DNA of 16,203 bases from an uncultured Lachnospiraceae bacterium (GCA_910580005.1 CAJTXH010000062.1:1-16203); one strand, 5' to 3'. Positions 8,112-14,838 are shown, numbered from the stretch's first letter. Numbers and translations are program-made. Notes: generated from the sequence alone by a model not told the origin.

Positions 8112-8970
8112 TTTCATTTCCTCCTTTTACAAAATAGTACATAAATTCGGCAATACATGGTTTATATACTTCAAGCGTTTTATCTGATGAATATTTGTTT
8201 CCGTCAATAACCATTGCACTTGTTATGTATTTGCCTTTTTCCATATATACAATTTTTTCTTTTGGAATATTGTGGCATTTATAGTATTCCCCTTTAATAA
8301 TCCTGAATTTGCTGCACAATGCGTCTTTTGGCAGAAAGAATAACATGTTTCCATTCTGCATATATCCAATATAGTCAGCTATTCTGTCCAGGTCTTCCGT
8401 TATATGTGAGGAAAGCAGGACAGATTTTTCGCCATCAGATACAAGTTCTGTACATATTTTTACAAGCTCTTCCCTTGAATTTTTGTCAAGACCGTTTTCT
8501 GGTTCATCAAAAAGAAAAAGTTTTGCATTATGCGACAAGGCAAATGAAATCTGTACTTTTGTTTTCATTCCTTTTGAAAGGTGCTTGAATTTCTTTTTGC
8601 TGTCAATATGGAATAAAGACAAATATCTAAGGTACTGTTTAAAATCAAATGCACCATAAAGACTGCCATAAAACCTGCCAATTTGTATTAAATCAAAGTT
8701 CTGGTTATAAAAACTTGTATCAAGGACAATGCCTAACATATCTTTGTTTTTTGCTTCGCCTTTGTAAAAAGGCATATCCTGGATAAAAATATTGCCATTG
8801 TCAGGCTGGTATAATCCTGCAATGCATTTTATAAGAGAAGATTTGCCAGAGCCGTTTTCACCCACAAGCCCGCATATATATCCCTTAGGTAGTGTAAAAG
8901 ATATATTATGCAGCCTGAATGTATTATTTTTGTTAGAAAGTGTTTTATCTAAATTTTCTACCTTTAGCAT
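8068..8970 (-). CDS. ABC transporter ATP-binding protein with C-terminal extension
   Basis: This 300-aa ATPase has Walker A GENGSGKSS (37-45), signature LSKGM (131-135) and Walker B LFLFDEP (151-157), with D-loop GLDK and H-loop SSHITED containing His189. The core ends near residue 210. A tail of about 90 aa (YMQNGNMLFF onward) resembles the extra domain often seen in ATPases of bacitracin-type or YtrB-type exporters. ATG 8970 has GGGAGG eight bases upstream, which rules out the in-frame start at 9009 that lies inside the palindrome. It is the first gene of the five-gene operon driven from the 9049-9026 promoter and overlaps the next gene. Unlike the second ATPase of the operon, all its catalytic motifs look intact. 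Confidence 0.88.
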   Translation of the reverse strand: MLKVENLDKTLSNKNNTFRLHNISFTLPKGYICGLVGENGSGKSSLIKCIAGLYQPDNGNIFIQDMPFYKGEAKNKDMLGIVLDTSFYNQNFDLIQIGRFYGSLYGAFDFKQYLRYLSLFHIDSKKKFKHLSKGMKTKVQISFALSHNAKLFLFDEPENGLDKNSREELVKICTELVSDGEKSVLLSSHITEDLDRIADYIGYMQNGNMLFFLPKDALCSKFRIIKGEYYKCHNIPKEKIVYMEKGKYITSAMVIDGNKYSSDKTLEVYKPCIAEFMYYFVKGGNENAKNIAKNFINISS

Positions 8971-8997
8971 AATACTTGCCTCCCTTTTAAATAAAAT

Positions 8998-9049
8998 AAA
9001 ACTGTGCATATACTGTATATATTAATATATACAGTATATGCACAGTTTT
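8998..9049. promoter_or_regulatory. Perfect 52-bp palindrome, probable operator of the GntR/ABC operon
   Basis: Every base pairs across the centre 9023/9024, giving two 26-bp arms. Each arm contains an 11-bp palindrome of its own, TATACTGTATA (9009-9019) and TATACAGTATA (9028-9038), with centres 19 bp apart. The site covers the spacer and -10 of the operon promoter, so a bound dimer or tetramer would block transcription. Its match to the YtrA-type regulator encoded in the same operon is inferred. The symmetry was checked base by base. Confidence 0.8.
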
Positions 9050-9054
9050 GTCAA
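9026..9054 (-). promoter_or_regulatory. Sigma-A promoter of the ABC/GntR operon
   Basis: Read on the minus strand there is a consensus TTGACA (9054-9049), a 17-bp spacer and TATATA (9031-9026). The -35 abuts the edge of the palindrome, and the -10 lies at its centre. The predicted start is near 9018, leaving a leader of about 48 nt before ATG 8970. Transcripts therefore carry only one arm and could not fold the palindrome as a hairpin, which favours a DNA operator over an RNA element. Confidence 0.65.
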
Positions 9055-9135
9055 GAGTTTTCTGCAGCTATTAAAAAAAACTGTTTTTTACTGCCAGAAT
9101 ATTGTAGAATAGTAGTAGTGAAAGGAGTGTTATAT

Positions 9136-10521
9136 ATGGATTATGATATTATTATTACAGGAGCAGGGCCTGGTGGGATTTTTGCTTTATATGAGCTTGT
9201 AAACCTGGATAAAAATCTTAGGATAGCAGTATTTGAAGCTGGACATTCCCTTGAAAAACGTAAATGTCCTATTGGAAATGGTAAGGTTACATCATGTATA
9301 CACTGCAAAAGCTGTTCAATTATGAGCGGTTTTGGTGGTGCTGGTGCATTTTCAGATGGAAAATATAATATAACAAACCAGTTTGGTGGTACCCTTTATG
9401 AATATATTGGCAAGGAAAAAGCATTAGAACTTATGGATTATGTTGACAAGATTAATCTTGGGTTTGGTGGAAAAGGTACAAAACTTTATTCAACTGCCAA
9501 TACCAGTATTAAGAAGCTTTGCATACAAAACGGGCTTCATCTGCTAGATGCATCAGTACGCCATCTTGGTACTGACATTAATTATATAGTTCTTAAGAAT
9601 ATTTATAATTTATTAAAGGACAAAGCTGATTTTTATTTTGATACGCCTGTGGAACGTGTAATTTATAATGATGGAAAGTATATTGTAAAAACTGCAAGTG
9701 GAAGCTATCATTGCAGGAAGTGTATTATTTCTGCTGGCAGGAGCGGTAGTAAATGGATGCAGAAGGTGTGTAATGAACTTTCACTTCCTGTAAAGTCAAA
9801 CCGTGTTGATATTGGCGTGAGGGTTGAACTGCCAGCGGAAGTTTTTGCACATCTTACAGATGAACTTTATGAAAGCAAAATTGTATACAGGACTGCAAAG
9901 TTTGAAGATTTAGTCCGCACATTCTGCATGAATCCATATGGGGTTGTAGTGACAGAAAATACAAATGGAATAGTTACAGTAAACGGGCATAGTTATGAAG
10001 ACACTGCAAAACATACAGAAAATACAAATTTTGCGCTGCTTGTTGCGAAGCACTTTTCAGAGCCTTTCAGTGACAGCAATGGTTATGGAGAGAGTATTGC
10101 AAGACTTTCAAATATGCTTGGCGGGGGTGTGCTGGTACAGAGGTTTGGCGACCTGGTAAGGGGCAGAAGAAGCAACCAGTCACGTATAAAAGAAGGTTTT
10201 ATTACACCTACGCTTGAAGCTACGCCAGGAGATTTAAGCCTTGTTATGCCAAAAAGGATACTTGATGGCATTATTGAAATGATATACAGGCTTGACAGGA
10301 TTGCGCCTGGTACTGCAAATGATGATACTCTTTTATATGGCGTTGAGGTAAAATTTTACAATATGGAAGTGGGAATTGACAGCCATCTTGAAACAGAGAA
10401 AAAAGGGCTGTACGTTATTGGTGACTGTAGTGGTGTGACCCATTCATTATCACATGCATCAGCAAGTGGCGTCCATGTGGCAAGATGTATTGCAGAAGAG
10501 GAAAATACAAATGTTTATTAG
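9136..10521 (+). CDS. COG2509-type FAD-dependent dehydrogenase
   Basis: The 461-aa flavoprotein has an N-terminal Rossmann dinucleotide-binding loop GAGPGG (9-14) and FEAG at the end of the second strand. A C-terminal GDCSGVTHSLSHASASG (about 430-446) closes over FAD. A cysteine cluster, C44 plus C54-x2-C57-x2-C60, leads into GFGGAGAFSDGKYN. That region is typical of the uncharacterised FAD-dependent dehydrogenases of COG2509, and the cysteines might bind metal or an Fe-S centre. ATG 9136 has AGGAG seven to ten bases upstream; in-frame codons back to 9004 fall in the palindrome and are not used. It is divergent from the ABC operon. A weak -10 (TAGAAT, 9105-9110) is present without a clear -35. 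The physiological substrate is unknown. Confidence 0.85.
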   Translation: MDYDIIITGAGPGGIFALYELVNLDKNLRIAVFEAGHSLEKRKCPIGNGKVTSCIHCKSCSIMSGFGGAGAFSDGKYNITNQFGGTLYEYIGKEKALELMDYVDKINLGFGGKGTKLYSTANTSIKKLCIQNGLHLLDASVRHLGTDINYIVLKNIYNLLKDKADFYFDTPVERVIYNDGKYIVKTASGSYHCRKCIISAGRSGSKWMQKVCNELSLPVKSNRVDIGVRVELPAEVFAHLTDELYESKIVYRTAKFEDLVRTFCMNPYGVVVTENTNGIVTVNGHSYEDTAKHTENTNFALLVAKHFSEPFSDSNGYGESIARLSNMLGGGVLVQRFGDLVRGRRSNQSRIKEGFITPTLEATPGDLSLVMPKRILDGIIEMIYRLDRIAPGTANDDTLLYGVEVKFYNMEVGIDSHLETEKKGLYVIGDCSGVTHSLSHASASGVHVARCIAEEENTNVY

Positions 10522-10599
10522 TGCTGTATATTGTTATTACGCATAATTTCCAATTATTTTTCATAGAATGTACAAAACTTGTATGAGGAGCATTTTTCA

Positions 10600-10839
10600 T
10601 TGGAAAAGCCAGTATATAGAAAGCAAAGGCATAGCAGTTATCTTGAAAATAACCTTGAAGAGCGTGCAGTACAGCTTGCCAGGTATATGGTTGAGAATAA
10701 TGCTACAGTAAGGCAGACAGCAACAGTATTTGGGGTTAGTAAAAGTACAGTACACAAGGACGGGTGTGGTATAATAGTACCAGCAAGTTTAAAATATGTT
10801 ATACATTATTTTTCTGCAATACATATAGAAAAATTATAA
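10600..10839 (+). pseudogene. spoIIID: Truncated SpoIIID-like helix-turn-helix protein
   Basis: Residues 17-54 of this 79-aa reading frame match the front half of SpoIIID, the mother-cell sporulation regulator. They include LEERAVQLARYMVENNATVR and then QTATVFGVSKSTVHKD, the helix-turn-helix. Directly after HKD the family similarity stops. The next 25 residues (GCGIIVPASL onward) do not resemble the basic C-terminal half of SpoIIID (normally about 85-95 aa in total), and I could not find that half in the other two frames. The best start is TTG 10600, with GAGGAG nine bases upstream; no in-frame ATG precedes the conserved part. It is most likely a decayed or partial duplicate, although a functional mini-HTH cannot be excluded. 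Confidence 0.65.
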
Positions 10840-10872
10840 ATATACCAATTATATACCAATCAGGCCATAAAA

Positions 10873-10935
10873 ATGTCATTTAGTCCTTTGGATGTCGAAA
10901 TATATACTTTTTTGTGTTATTATATTTATTATAGT
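10873..10935 (+). promoter_or_regulatory. Putative agrDB promoter with upstream direct repeat
   Basis: A -10-like TATAGT lies at 10930-10935, and no good -35 is seen at 16-18 bp, as expected for an activator-dependent promoter. Upstream is a short direct repeat, ATGTC at 10873-10877 and 10892-10896, with starts 19 bp apart; the first lies in the odd palindrome AAATGTCATTT. LytTR regulators such as AgrA typically bind paired 9-bp repeats about 21 bp apart, so the spacing is not ideal. The assignment is tentative. Confidence 0.25.
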
Positions 10936-10973
10936 ATCCAGTGGTTAACCATAAAGTAAAGGAGGGAACTATA

Positions 10974-11129
10974 ATGAGATATAATAAAACTTCATCACAC
11001 AAAGTTGCAAAAACTGTGGCAAATATGTTAGATTCTGTATTACGGACAGAAGCAAATTCAACATCATGCTGTGTAATTTACCAGCCTAAAGCACCTAAGG
11101 AGCTGGAGCGATTTAAAAGGAAAAAATGA
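10974..11129 (+). CDS. agrD: AgrD-type cyclic (thio)lactone autoinducer peptide precursor
   Basis: The 51-aa precursor has the three AgrD parts. There is an amphipathic N-terminal helix (HKVAKTVANMLDSVLR). A pheromone core lies around residues 29-36 (STSCCVIY). The charged tail QPKAPKELERFKRKK carries the conserved Q/E-P-K-x-P motif. AgrB would cut at the core/tail junction and cyclise the ring for export. In Listeria and Clostridium perfringens precursors the ring Cys is five residues before the Y/H that precedes (E/Q)P. Here that place is Ser31, followed by Cys32 and Cys33. The start is ATG 10974, with GGAGGG (10961-10966) seven bases upstream; the in-frame ATG at 10941 lacks a ribosome site. 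The stop overlaps the agrB start by four bases (ATGA). Confidence 0.87.
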   Translation: MRYNKTSSHKVAKTVANMLDSVLRTEANSTSCCVIYQPKAPKELERFKRKK

Positions 11130-11596
11130 TTCCTGTTTTTATAGAAAATATAAGTGCATGGCTTATCAAACATGATGCCATTAAATCTGAAGATAAGGAA
11201 TTGTATGAATATGCAATTTATAGTTTTTTTATAACTATCTCTCCACTGTTTCTTGTTATATTAATAAGTGGAATAATGGGTAAATTATTTGAAGGTATAG
11301 TAGTTATTATTCCATTTATGGTACTTAGGAAGTTTAGTGGCGGATTCCATGCAAAAAAAGCAAGTACATGTTTTGTTGGTTCTTGTGTTTTATTGTTTTT
11401 ATGTATTAACGTTGTATCTTATATTGTTTGCAGCCCGGTGTCAGGGGTTTTAACTTTGGCAGCTGCAGCCAGTTTATGTATATTAAGTCCGGTTGATTCT
11501 GAAAACCGCAGGCTTTCAAAGGATGAAAAGGTAATTTATAAGAAAACTACATGTTTTATTGTAATATTTTTTATGGCTGTTTTTTTAACAATATAA
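11126..11596 (+). CDS. agrB: AgrB accessory gene regulator, membrane peptidase
   Basis: The product is a 156-aa polytopic membrane protein. The catalytic region RKFSGGFHAKKASTC contains His75 and Cys82, the same His-x6-Cys spacing as His77/Cys84 of Staphylococcus aureus AgrB, a cysteine endopeptidase that cleaves AgrD and forms the ring. Hydrophobic segments lie at about 31-50, 56-68, 84-103, 107-117 and 141-156. The conserved SPVDSENRRLSKDEK loop precedes the last helix. It is shorter than the usual AgrB (about 185-210 aa), with the C terminus ending at the last helix. AGG lies five bases before the ATG, and the start overlaps agrD. The last 26 bp overlap the 3' end of agrC on the other strand. 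Confidence 0.92.
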   Translation: MIPVFIENISAWLIKHDAIKSEDKELYEYAIYSFFITISPLFLVILISGIMGKLFEGIVVIIPFMVLRKFSGGFHAKKASTCFVGSCVLLFLCINVVSYIVCSPVSGVLTLAAAASLCILSPVDSENRRLSKDEKVIYKKTTCFIVIFFMAVFLTI

Positions 11597-12878
11597 TACT
11601 ATGGAAAGTTTTATTTTCTTCATTATAGTATATCTGCAATTTCCCATTATATTTTTTAATAATTTTTTGTATGCTTTTTATTCCATAGCCATGGTATATA
11701 TTGTCCTTTTTATGTGATACAAGCAGGCCTGTTTTTTCTGGAAATGGGTTTTGGTTACAGGAATTAGACATTGAAATTATAGTAAAAGATTTTTCTTTTT
11801 TATAAGTTACACTAAGGTCAATATATGCACCTGGTATTTTTGATGTGGCTTCTGTTGCGTTGTCTAGCAGGTTACAGAATAAAGCAGTAAGGTCATTGTC
11901 TGCCATAAATTCAAGAAGCCCTGCCCTTATATCTGTATACAGCATTACACCATTTTCATTACAAATACTGGCATAACGGCAGAGTATGGAATTTAAAAGC
12001 CCATTCCTGCACATTTGTATAGAGCCATGTAAAGCAGGGGAATTTATAATGTTTCTGATATATTCAGCAATTTTTTCTTTCTCACCATTTTCATTCAGTT
12101 CAGATATTGATATAAAATGTTTTTTAATATCATGTATAAGTATTTTCTGGTTTTCGTCCTGTTTTAAAAGCATACTGTAATATTCTGAGTAATTGTTTTC
12201 CTTTTGCATCTGCATCTGGAGTTTAGTAAACTCATAATTTTTATTTTGTATATAATTATAGATATAAAAAACAAGGAGGTTTATTACAAGCAGGAAGGCA
12301 GTAATAACAGAAACCATATAGCCAAATATACGTGGGAGTGGGAATGAAAGGCATGCTGTTATCAGGATTATAACAATAAACAGTGAAATAACTGGCACAA
12401 TATTAAGCAGGAATGTCCTTTTGTCTGGTTTTATATCATTTTTTGTAAATTTTTTTAATATGTACATGGCAGCCTGAAGCACAATAAAGTACAACAACTT
12501 GCTTGAAACTGTTAACACCAGCATATTTCTTGTATAGAGCTGTTCTGTGAAAAAGGTTGGTGCCAGTCCGCCGCAGCTTATAACAGCCAGTTCACTGAGG
12601 TTCATTGATATGGTTATAACTAGCGAATGAAAGATAGCAGAGTGCCACGCTTCCTTGTACAGTACAAGGATAAAAATAAAATTAAACAGTGTAAAGAAAG
12701 CAGTATTAACCCATGTAATTCCAGCAAATGATACCATAAATAGAATGATATATGAAACAGCCAGGCATACACCTTCAGTTTTTCTGGAATATACAGGAGT
12801 AAACATGCAGTAGCAGTAATGCCATAAAATAAAAGCTTCAGATATATAAGCAGTTATAAAGAATACTGTTTTTTCCAT
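11571..12878 (-). CDS. agrC: AgrC-like sensor histidine kinase (GHKL type)
   Basis: This 435-aa membrane kinase is the probable receptor for the AgrD-derived peptide. The N-terminal half (about 1-208) holds roughly six transmembrane helices with no large outside domain, as in AgrC. A coiled linker is at 210-245. The histidine region reads ILIHDIKKHF with His249. The ATPase motifs are the N box NLLDNATEA (336-344) and the G box GYGIKSI (397-403), of the HATPase_c_5 class. Its start has AAGGTGA embedded in the end of agrA, seven bases after the agrA stop, so the two are translationally linked. It lies after agrA, whereas agrC precedes agrA in staphylococci. The 3' end is antisense to agrB. Confidence 0.88.
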   Translation of the reverse strand: MEKTVFFITAYISEAFILWHYCYCMFTPVYSRKTEGVCLAVSYIILFMVSFAGITWVNTAFFTLFNFIFILVLYKEAWHSAIFHSLVITISMNLSELAVISCGGLAPTFFTEQLYTRNMLVLTVSSKLLYFIVLQAAMYILKKFTKNDIKPDKRTFLLNIVPVISLFIVIILITACLSFPLPRIFGYMVSVITAFLLVINLLVFYIYNYIQNKNYEFTKLQMQMQKENNYSEYYSMLLKQDENQKILIHDIKKHFISISELNENGEKEKIAEYIRNIINSPALHGSIQMCRNGLLNSILCRYASICNENGVMLYTDIRAGLLEFMADNDLTALFCNLLDNATEATSKIPGAYIDLSVTYKKEKSFTIISMSNSCNQNPFPEKTGLLVSHKKDNIYHGYGIKSIQKIIKKYNGKLQIYYNEENKTFHSIILLKKQP

Positions 12879-12885
12879 TATTAAG

Positions 12886-13593
12886 TCACCTTGTGCTTTC
12901 TAAATATAAAAAATATGCTTCTTTAAATTTTGTATATTTTCTGCGTGCCAGGTATGCAGTAAAACGTCCGTTGCACAAGCTGATTGTTGTGTGGCCAAAA
13001 TCTGACACATGTTCCATGTTTACAATAAAACTTCTATGTGGGGCGAAAAAACAGGGCATGTCCAGTTTCTTTGCCCAGTGCTGTATATTGTCTACAGACA
13101 TATATTTGCCGTCCGTTGTATATACAACGGATTTGCTGTCATAAGCTTCAATGGATATGATGTCTGATGAACGTATGGTATATATTCTGTCTTTTGTTTC
13201 AACAGGAATTCTTTTAACAGAGGAGTTATATAACAGCAGGGCATCTTTAAGATTTCTTAAAACCCTTTTTTTGTCCAGCGGTTTGGAAAGATAACGGAAT
13301 ACATGGAACTGCATTGCTTCGTCAAGGTATTCCATGTAAGATGTTATTATGAATATGATTACATTGTTGTCTGCCTGTTTAAGTTTCCTGCCAGTATATA
13401 TGCCGCTTAAACCAGGCATTTCTATATCAAGGAATACAATATCTTTTTCGGTAGTATCAGAAAGGAGTTCTTCACCACTTGTATAGCACAGAATTTCTGG
13501 ACATGCTAATTTATTTTTTTTAAAAAATCCCTGTATATACTGGCTAAGTAATAGAGAAATAGAAGTGTCATCATCACAGATGAAGATACGCAT
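12886..13593 (-). CDS. agrA: AgrA-like LytTR response regulator
   Basis: The 235-aa protein has a receiver domain (1-120) followed by a LytTR DNA-binding domain (about 130-232). The receiver has the acidic pocket CDDD (6-9), phospho-acceptor Asp56 in IVFLDIEMPG, Thr84 in FIITS and Lys104 in SKPL. LytTR features include the IISIEAYD strand and FFAPHRSFIVNMEHV (182-196). AgrA-class regulators are phosphorylated by AgrC and activate the agr promoters. AGGAGG lies nine bases before the ATG. It follows the XRE gene by 76 bp and precedes agrC by 7 bp. The natural targets would be its own locus and the agrDB promoter about 2.6 kb away. Confidence 0.9.
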   Translation of the reverse strand: MRIFICDDDTSISLLLSQYIQGFFKKNKLACPEILCYTSGEELLSDTTEKDIVFLDIEMPGLSGIYTGRKLKQADNNVIIFIITSYMEYLDEAMQFHVFRYLSKPLDKKRVLRNLKDALLLYNSSVKRIPVETKDRIYTIRSSDIISIEAYDSKSVVYTTDGKYMSVDNIQHWAKKLDMPCFFAPHRSFIVNMEHVSDFGHTTISLCNGRFTAYLARRKYTKFKEAYFLYLESTR

Positions 13594-13669
13594 ATATGTA
13601 TTCCTCCTTATAAATATAAATAATAGACATCTTAATCATACATTCTTTATATATTATAAAAATATATTC

Positions 13670-14029
13670 TTACTCAAAATTATCTTCGTTCCATCTTTTA
13701 CTGTTTCTTTTTATAAAGATTTCCAGGAACTGCCGTATAAGGTCTATATCTTCTTCGCTGCAAAGGCGTAGTCCGTCAATAATATCTTTTGGTACATTGT
13801 TTGCATGTATATTTCCAAGAAGAAAATAATCAGGTGTAGTGTTTAATTCATTACATATTGAAATTAATGTATCAAGACCTGGCTTTTCTCTTCCGTTTTC
13901 GATTGAGGACATATGGTTGTTAGATATACCAAGCCTTTCTGCAAGTTCATTTTGTTTCATGCGGAATTCTTTTCTTCTTGTTTTTATGCGCCTGCCCATT
14001 TCTTTATAATACTGGCTTTCCTGTTCCAT
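13670..14029 (-). CDS. XRE-family helix-turn-helix regulator
   Basis: The 119-aa protein has an HTH_3 domain at about 11-67: RIKTRRKEFRMKQNELAERL, then GISNNHMSSIENGREKPGLD and TLISICNELNTTPDYFL. The C-terminal 50 residues (SEEDIDLIRQFLEIFIK) are helical and probably dimerise. It resembles the SinR/Rgg-like small repressors that sit beside peptide-signalling genes, but no named family could be assigned. It is upstream of agrA on the same strand with a 76-bp gap that lacks a clear promoter or terminator, so it may head an xre-agrA-agrC operon. There is no strong Shine-Dalgarno: GGAAAGG is about 14 bases before the ATG. Inverted TTACAGAAT repeats occur upstream. Confidence 0.85.
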   Translation of the reverse strand: MEQESQYYKEMGRRIKTRRKEFRMKQNELAERLGISNNHMSSIENGREKPGLDTLISICNELNTTPDYFLLGNIHANNVPKDIIDGLRLCSEEDIDLIRQFLEIFIKRNSKRWNEDNFE

Positions 14030-14116
14030 AATAGCCCATGCCTTTCCTTGTATTATTCCAGATAATTATATAATTTTTACCAGCATACCAGCAAACTGGA
14101 AGTTTTAGAAGAATGT

Positions 14117-14178
14117 ATTACAGAATATTTCTTAAATATATTATATTTTATATAAATTACACATTTTTATTCTGTAAT
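14117..14178. promoter_or_regulatory. Inverted 11-bp repeat upstream of the XRE gene
   Basis: ATTACAGAATA (14117-14127) and TATTCTGTAAT (14168-14178) are exact reverse complements separated by 40 very AT-rich bases. Partial copies occur nearby: ATTATTCTGTG at 14187-14197 and TTTTACAGAAG at 14202-14212. A minus-strand TATAAT (14145-14140) lies between the arms. This would suit an autoregulated XRE promoter with two operators. The repeats are seen; their role is inferred. The rest of the 14030-14198 gap shows nothing else recognisable. Confidence 0.4.
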
Positions 14179-14198
14179 ATATATAATTATTCTGTGTA

Positions 14199-14675
14199 CT
14201 ATTTTACAGAAGAAAGACGTTTAAATCCCAGTCCGCAAAACCCCCACCGTGATATGCTTTCTGCAATGGACATATGTACAATAACAAAGGGTGTTCCTTT
14301 TGGGTTAGGGATATAGAAAATTCCAGAGGATTTTCTATATCCTTCTTTTTCATTTATTGCAATAGAACATGGTATGCCATTAGAGGCAAAAACTATATTA
14401 TCTAAAGAACTAGCAAGAGGCGGGAGAAACCAGAAGGTTTTTTGCTTTTGTTTTGATGGTTCTACAAATACACAAGGCTGCCAGTCCTGTTCAATAAGGT
14501 ATTTTTCTAAGAGAAGTTTTACCCTGTCACTAAAGAGTGCTTCTGATGCAATATAATCAAATTTATCCAGATAAGAAACATTTTCCATAATTCTGGCAGA
14601 TGGTTCTTTCTGGTTATGTTCTTTTTGCTTAGGAATAGAAACTGTGCCTGTTTGCTTTAATAAAAAATAGTCCAT
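14199..14675 (-). CDS. Small protein resembling Imm11/DUF1629 immunity-type proteins
   Basis: The 158-aa soluble protein starts MDYFLLKQTG. It ends with VHMSIAESISRWGFCGLGFK, which fits the C-terminal pattern of DUF1629/Imm11 proteins (a hydrophobic strand, then S-x-x-I/L, a short helix, and G-x-x-G-L/V-x-F). A stretch SEALFSDRVKLLLEKYLIE resembles the mid-domain segment of the same group. GAGG lies six bases before the ATG. It is 163 bp downstream of a pentapeptide-repeat gene on the same strand, with a MITE-like repeat between. Such small proteins often guard against polymorphic or contact-dependent toxins, but no toxin gene is visible in the window. The family call is from memory of the pattern and is uncertain. 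Confidence 0.45.
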   Translation of the reverse strand: MDYFLLKQTGTVSIPKQKEHNQKEPSARIMENVSYLDKFDYIASEALFSDRVKLLLEKYLIEQDWQPCVFVEPSKQKQKTFWFLPPLASSLDNIVFASNGIPCSIAINEKEGYRKSSGIFYIPNPKGTPFVIVHMSIAESISRWGFCGLGFKRLSSVK

Positions 14676-14713
14676 GTTTTACCTCATTTCTGTATTTTGT
14701 ATACGTAAATCAG

Positions 14714-14836
14714 TGTTACTATTCACAGTCAATTAAATCCGAGGGTTTTTGACACGTTTTTTGTGCAAAATGTGTACATAACCAGTGCTGAAAGCACTGC
14801 TAGTTACTATGAGCAGCGTAGCTGTGAATAGTAACA
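14714..14836 (+). repeat. MITE-like intergenic repeat, copy B (complete)
   Basis: The 123-bp element is bounded by a perfect 15-bp inverted repeat, TGTTACTATTCACAG (14714-14728) and CTGTGAATAGTAACA (14822-14836). Inside are a 7-bp-stem hairpin (CAGTGCT 14783-14789 / AGCACTG 14793-14799) and a second imperfect one formed by GTTACTAT (14803-14810) with ATAGTAAC (14828-14835). The core 14757-14789 is identical, reverse-complemented, to 5664-5696. It encodes no protein, and its right end abuts the stop codon (14839-14841) of the pentapeptide gene. No clear target-site duplication was found beyond the repeat ends. Confidence 0.8.
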
Positions 14837-14838
14837 AA

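Noticed and set aside
9012..9035. CTGTATAT...ATATACAG reminiscent of a gamma-proteobacterial LexA box
   Set aside because: The spacing between CTG and CAG is 16 bases rather than 10, Firmicute LexA uses a different box, and the motif is part of a much longer palindrome next to a GntR operon.
9004..9135. N-terminal extension of the FAD dehydrogenase starting near the palindrome
   Set aside because: It would translate through the operator and lacks a ribosome site; AGGAG before ATG 9136 and the Rossmann loop at residue 9 fix the start.
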